Source: CAYYJR01 sp964472305
GTDB lineage: Bacteria > Armatimonadota > Hebobacteria > CAIYQO01
Direction of reading: 5' to 3'
Assembly (NCBI GenBank): GCA_964472305.1
Contig: CAYYJR010000009.1
Span: 1-64,000, forward strand
Length of the DNA stretch: 64,000 nucleotides
In this document: in pieces, positions 60,848 to 64,000 of the stretch
Numbering within the stretch: position 1 is the stretch's first letter
Layout of the letters: each line of letters opens with the position of its first letter
Position numbers and translations under genes: made by a program
Notes under the pieces: model-generated
What the model was told of the DNA's origin: nothing
The model's database searches: none
The model's input: the letters and a program-made list of their open reading frames with translations, nothing else

Positions 60848-62797
60848 TTATTGCGAATACAGGCTGTCGCCCACGTGCCCCTCACCACCTTTGCCGAAGC
60901 GCCAGATGCCGCCCATGCCGATAAAGGTGCTGGTGTTCAACCGATTGATATACCCGCGCAGTTCCAGGCGGTCGGTGTATTGCTTACAGGCGACCAGCGA
61001 AAGCGCGTGGCCCACCCCTTCGTGCCGGCCATATTCCAGGAACAGGTCGACATCCGTCTTCTGGTACAGCGCCGGGAAATACATCCCGTAGGTCTGCAGG
61101 TTTGCGCCATCCACACCCTGGCCGACCTCGCCGTATATATCCAGCTTGTGCGGCAGTACCGGATAGACGATGCTGGCGGTGTGCCCGTGCCCACTCTCCA
61201 CCGCGGTGGCCTCCAGTGCGTGCACGCCCAGGATGCCGCCTTTGAGGTGGTAATACAGCGAGGCTAACGCACCCCGTTGCGCACCGGCGACCTCCGGATT
61301 GCTATCGTAGAGCCAGGCACTTTCCAGCGACCAGCGTCCGTAATCACCGCGTATCCCGGCGCCGCTGTAGCGATCAGCAATCAACTGCGACGATACCTGA
61401 TTCTGGAACACCGGCCCCGCGAAAAAGCGCTGCCGCCCGGCAAACACCGTCCAATTCAAGCCGACGGTGCGTTCAACATATGCGGAGGAAGCCAGCCGCG
61501 TGACCCATTCAGACGCCGGGTCATTAGTGAATTTCAACGCGTTGCTCTCCAGATAATAGCGCGTCTGCCCAATCACCCCGGACGCATCGCCGCGCCCCCC
61601 GATGAAGCCGGGATTCCCGGAAAAACCGAACACCATGCCACCCAATGACGGCCGCGAGATCGACAGGTGTTTCGCGTCGAGCGCCAATCCCGCGCCGAGT
61701 CCGGCCAGCAGCACCGCGGTGGAGGATTCCGTGCGGTCGATCAACCGCAGCGATCCCGTGGTGGGGCTGGCGCCCGGGCGATACACGGATTGCCGACCGC
61801 GCACGTTCATGGTCAGCGTGCCGCCGTTCGCCAGCAACGACGCTACTAACTGGTCCACCGTGGTGATGCACAATTCCACCTCGTAAAATTGCCGGTTGGC
61901 CAACGACAGGGAGGTAAAATACGACAGGTCCTGCGCGCCGTATGTGGCGCGGAACTCGACCAGCGACAATCCCTGGTCAAGTTCCGCCTGGATAGTCGGC
62001 ACCACCTCGTTGTTGGCTATCAGCATAAACGATTCGCGCAGCGTCGAATCGGTGATGAACCAGGCCGGAATTACGTCGATGCCATTCGCTTCGTCGTTAT
62101 ATGGTGTTGTGCGCAGTTCCTGCGCGATGGGCGACCCGGGTGTAACCGCGGTCTCTACGCCGTTGATCACGTCACCCCACCACCCCTGCGTGCTGCCGCC
62201 CTGTTCCACGGGCCGGTCGGCGGTCGGGATCTGTTGCGTCTCGTTGGGTTGCCCGTCCGCGTTCGTCTCAATAAACTGCCCGGCATCGACCGTAACGGTT
62301 TTCCCGCCGGCGGTCACCTGCACGCGGCCTTCCAGTACCACGATGCGCGTGCGGCCATCCTTCAACACGAGAACGACGTAGATGGTGCCCAATGACATCG
62401 CGGTGGCGGTTGGGGTCTCCACCGAGGTGTTGGCGCCCTTCACCACATGCACCCATACGGCGCCGGACGTCAGCTTCACCCTGCGCATCTTTTCGACTTC
62501 CTCGACCACCAGGTCGGTACGCTCATTCAGGCGCAATACCGATTTATCGAGAAAGGCAATCTCAGCCCGCGAGCGCTTCAGCGTGCGCACACCGAAGCTG
62601 TCGCGCACAGCGTCATTCTGCTTGGCCGGCACCCATTCCAAACCTTTGTCTACCGTCGCCTTTGTCATCATGACTTCGCGGGTGATGCTCAACTTGCCGA
62701 CGATCTGGCCTTTCGCCGACGCCGGCAAGACGTGCAGCAAGGACACGAGCAGCATGGCAACGAGGACGAGTATAGCATAACGCGGTATCACTAACAT
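60848..62797 (-). CDS. Secreted FecR-domain protein
   Basis: A 649-residue protein with a signal peptide (about residues 6-29, ILVLVAMLLVSLLHVLPASA). Residues about 40-190 form a FecR domain (LRLNERTDLVVEEVEKMRRV, VWVHVVKGANTSVETPTATA, VTVDAGQFIETNADGQP). The rest is beta-rich (TRYYLESNALKF, AGIRGDYGRWSLESAWLYDS) and may be a beta-barrel or solenoid. AAGGAG lies 8 bases before ATG 62797. It follows the CHASE2 cyclase gene by about 110 bases on the same strand; FecR/CHASE2-cyclase pairs are a recurrent arrangement, so it may present a signal to the cyclase. Confidence 0.82.
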   Translation of the reverse strand: MLVIPRYAILVLVAMLLVSLLHVLPASAKGQIVGKLSITREVMMTKATVDKGLEWVPAKQNDAVRDSFGVRTLKRSRAEIAFLDKSVLRLNERTDLVVEEVEKMRRVKLTSGAVWVHVVKGANTSVETPTATAMSLGTIYVVLVLKDGRTRIVVLEGRVQVTAGGKTVTVDAGQFIETNADGQPNETQQIPTADRPVEQGGSTQGWWGDVINGVETAVTPGSPIAQELRTTPYNDEANGIDVIPAWFITDSTLRESFMLIANNEVVPTIQAELDQGLSLVEFRATYGAQDLSYFTSLSLANRQFYEVELCITTVDQLVASLLANGGTLTMNVRGRQSVYRPGASPTTGSLRLIDRTESSTAVLLAGLGAGLALDAKHLSISRPSLGGMVFGFSGNPGFIGGRGDASGVIGQTRYYLESNALKFTNDPASEWVTRLASSAYVERTVGLNWTVFAGRQRFFAGPVFQNQVSSQLIADRYSGAGIRGDYGRWSLESAWLYDSNPEVAGAQRGALASLYYHLKGGILGVHALEATAVESGHGHTASIVYPVLPHKLDIYGEVGQGVDGANLQTYGMYFPALYQKTDVDLFLEYGRHEGVGHALSLVACKQYTDRLELRGYINRLNTSTFIGMGGIWRFGKGGEGHVGDSLYSQ

Positions 62798-62907
62798 CGG
62801 GCGCTCCTTCATAAATGTGACTGCCGCCATCGGCGGTATAACGATATGGGCACCTGTCAAGAATTCATATTCGACGCCTGTGCTATAAATCCTACATTAG
62901 CGACTGA

Positions 62908-64000
62908 TTATTTCGAAGAAACTTCTACTTCCGACGCCGCTTCAGCGCGCGGCGTATCACTCCAGGCGGTGACGCAGAACGCGGGCACCGGCTGTGCCTT
63001 GCCTTTCACGGTCACCTCGCCCAACGACTCCACCTCCACATGCGCGCGCACGATGTCATACGTCGGGGCATCGATAATCACATCCGGCTTGCCCGTCACG
63101 CCTTGCAGGCGCGAGGCGAGATTGACGGTGTCGCCAATGATGGTAAATTCATGCCGCTGCAGGCTGCCGACGTGGCCGGCAACGAAGGGACCGGTGGTGA
63201 TGCCGAAGCCGGTTGCCAGCGTATAGGCGGTGCCGTCGTCGTCGATGATCGGTTCCAGCGCCGCCTCGCGCATCAGCCATGACGCGCGCACCGCGCGGAA
63301 GGTGGCGTCCGGCAGCGACATCGGCGCGCCGAAGACCACCAGAATGCCGTCGCCGAGAAACTTATCGATGGTGCCGTCCGCCGCGTAGATAATGCGTGTG
63401 AGCCGGGTGAAATGGCGGTTGAGCAGGCGCACCACCTGTTCCGGGCTGTGCTGCTCGCTGAAGGTAGTAAAGGCGCGAATATCGCCGAAGATGACCGAGG
63501 CCACGTAACGCTGGGCGCCCATGCTGCCTTCCTGGCGCAGAATCTGCTCCAACACCGCCGGCGAGACATACCCCGACCACTTGCGCCGCAAGTGCCCGCG
63601 CTCCACCCACGCCACCCCGCCCGCGGTGATGAGGATGAGCAGGTTCGGGATCACATATGGCAGGTGCAGGTGCGTATACACGAAGAGCAGATAGGAGGAT
63701 ACCAGAAACGCCAGCAACACCCCCACCAGCAACACCGGTCCGCGCCAGTTTACATACTGGCGCGCGCCCCAGGTACCGATCAGCGCGAAGGTAAAGATCA
63801 TCAACCAGAGCTGCCACCCGGAGAGCAATGTGATGAAATCTTCGTGCAGCAGGGCATTGAGGAGTTGCGCATGAATGATAACCCCGGGGATATTCGAGGT
63901 TTTCACACCACCGCTCTGTTCGGGACGCAGGTGCGAGTAGGCGGTGACAAACGAATCATTATTGCGATCGGCCAGTGTGCCCGTCACCCCAACGAAGACG
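62908..64000 (-). CDS. CHASE2-domain adenylate cyclase, partial
   Basis: The N-terminus lies outside the window; the frame is open to the right edge. The visible part starts in the end of a CHASE2 sensor domain (VFVGVTGTLADRN then NIPGVIIHAQLLNALL), followed by three transmembrane helices and a class III cyclase domain. Catalytic elements are present: FGDIRAFTTFSE (first metal aspartate), DKFLGDGILVVFG (lysine for adenine and second aspartate), and DTVNLASRLQ (asparagine and arginine for the transition state). The pattern suits ATP as substrate, so cyclic AMP is the likely product. Confidence 0.9.
   Translation of the reverse strand, partial: VFVGVTGTLADRNNDSFVTAYSHLRPEQSGGVKTSNIPGVIIHAQLLNALLHEDFITLLSGWQLWLMIFTFALIGTWGARQYVNWRGPVLLVGVLLAFLVSSYLLFVYTHLHLPYVIPNLLILITAGGVAWVERGHLRRKWSGYVSPAVLEQILRQEGSMGAQRYVASVIFGDIRAFTTFSEQHSPEQVVRLLNRHFTRLTRIIYAADGTIDKFLGDGILVVFGAPMSLPDATFRAVRASWLMREAALEPIIDDDGTAYTLATGFGITTGPFVAGHVGSLQRHEFTIIGDTVNLASRLQGVTGKPDVIIDAPTYDIVRAHVEVESLGEVTVKGKAQPVPAFCVTAWSDTPRAEAASEVEVSSK

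Noticed and set aside
62820..62870. Exact TTGACA on the minus strand upstream of the FecR gene
   Set aside because: The nearest -10-like sequence is only 14 bases away, so the spacing is wrong for sigma70.
1..64000. tRNA, rRNA, CRISPR and IS elements
   Set aside because: Reading both strands showed no T-loop-type GGTTCGAATCC pattern, no regularly spaced repeats, and no transposase or integrase reading frame.

Overview
Type of organism. The window is a GC-rich, densely packed bacterial chromosome segment. It has no rRNA, tRNA, CRISPR array, transposase or recognisable phage module. BamA, a Skp/OmpH-like chaperone, a heptokinase-type GHMP kinase and Lol-type lipoproteins indicate a diderm. A YacL-type PIN/TRAM protein, a long-form hibernation factor, an IspD-IspF fusion, a DUF3160 protein and a large set of glycan-degrading enzymes point to a Terrabacteria-like diderm. 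Armatimonadota is my best guess, inferred from gene content only. Several genes appear to be transcribed as leaderless mRNAs, and several gene ends carry long perfect hairpins without a U tract.

Layout. 1-4.2 kb: an unusual ORF with a HExxH zinc-peptidase motif whose base composition changes abruptly half way, a GH4 alpha-galactosidase-type enzyme, and a NagB-like sugar-phosphate isomerase. 4.2-9.0 kb: an envelope operon reading leftward, ECF sigma factor, BamA, Skp-like chaperone, coiled-coil lipoprotein, with a good sigma70-type promoter in front. 9-16 kb: sugar-nucleotide and cell-wall genes (sugar-1-phosphate nucleotidylyltransferase, alanine racemase, DUF218 protein, PBP4-type DD-carboxypeptidase, ADP-ribose pyrophosphatase-like Nudix, orphan STN domain, GHMP kinase). 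16-23 kb: small membrane protein, Rad52/DdrA-like protein, QueG, and a secreted trio (unknown protein, DUF3160, CapA-like). 23-31 kb: bPH2 membrane protein, AhpD-like protein, GlyA, a J-like/TPR membrane protein with XseB, GT4 glycosyltransferase, Nudix, MurD, M48 lipoprotein protease. 31-37.5 kb: MurJ, a repeat lipoprotein, a beta-CASP ribonuclease-like protein, a SMUG1-type uracil-DNA glycosylase, a zinc-ribbon protein.

37.5-48 kb is an accessory carbohydrate and peptide utilisation island: GH42 beta-galactosidase, alpha/beta hydrolase, DppA-type D-aminopeptidase, a cysteine-rich unknown protein, two Gfo/Idh/MocA oxidoreductases, a GH5-like glycosidase and a CPA2 cation/proton antiporter. 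48-64 kb: zinc-ribbon DUF4352 protein, acyl-CoA synthetase, QueC, DUF892 ferritin-like protein, the yacL-ispDF-hpf operon, a BatA/VWA membrane protein, a very divergent phosphohexomutase, and a FecR protein beside a CHASE2 adenylate cyclase that runs off the right edge.

How the genes work together. Most of the window is housekeeping: peptidoglycan (Alr, PBP4, MurD, MurJ), outer-membrane assembly (BamA, Skp), queuosine (QueG, QueC), isoprenoids (IspDF) and one-carbon metabolism (GlyA). It is interleaved with degradation of plant- or biofilm-type galactosides. The most unusual items are the split-composition HExxH protein, the sigma factor co-transcribed with bamA/skp, the leaderless promoter class, the degenerate phosphohexomutase, the stand-alone STN domain, and the cysteine-rich protein next to DppA.
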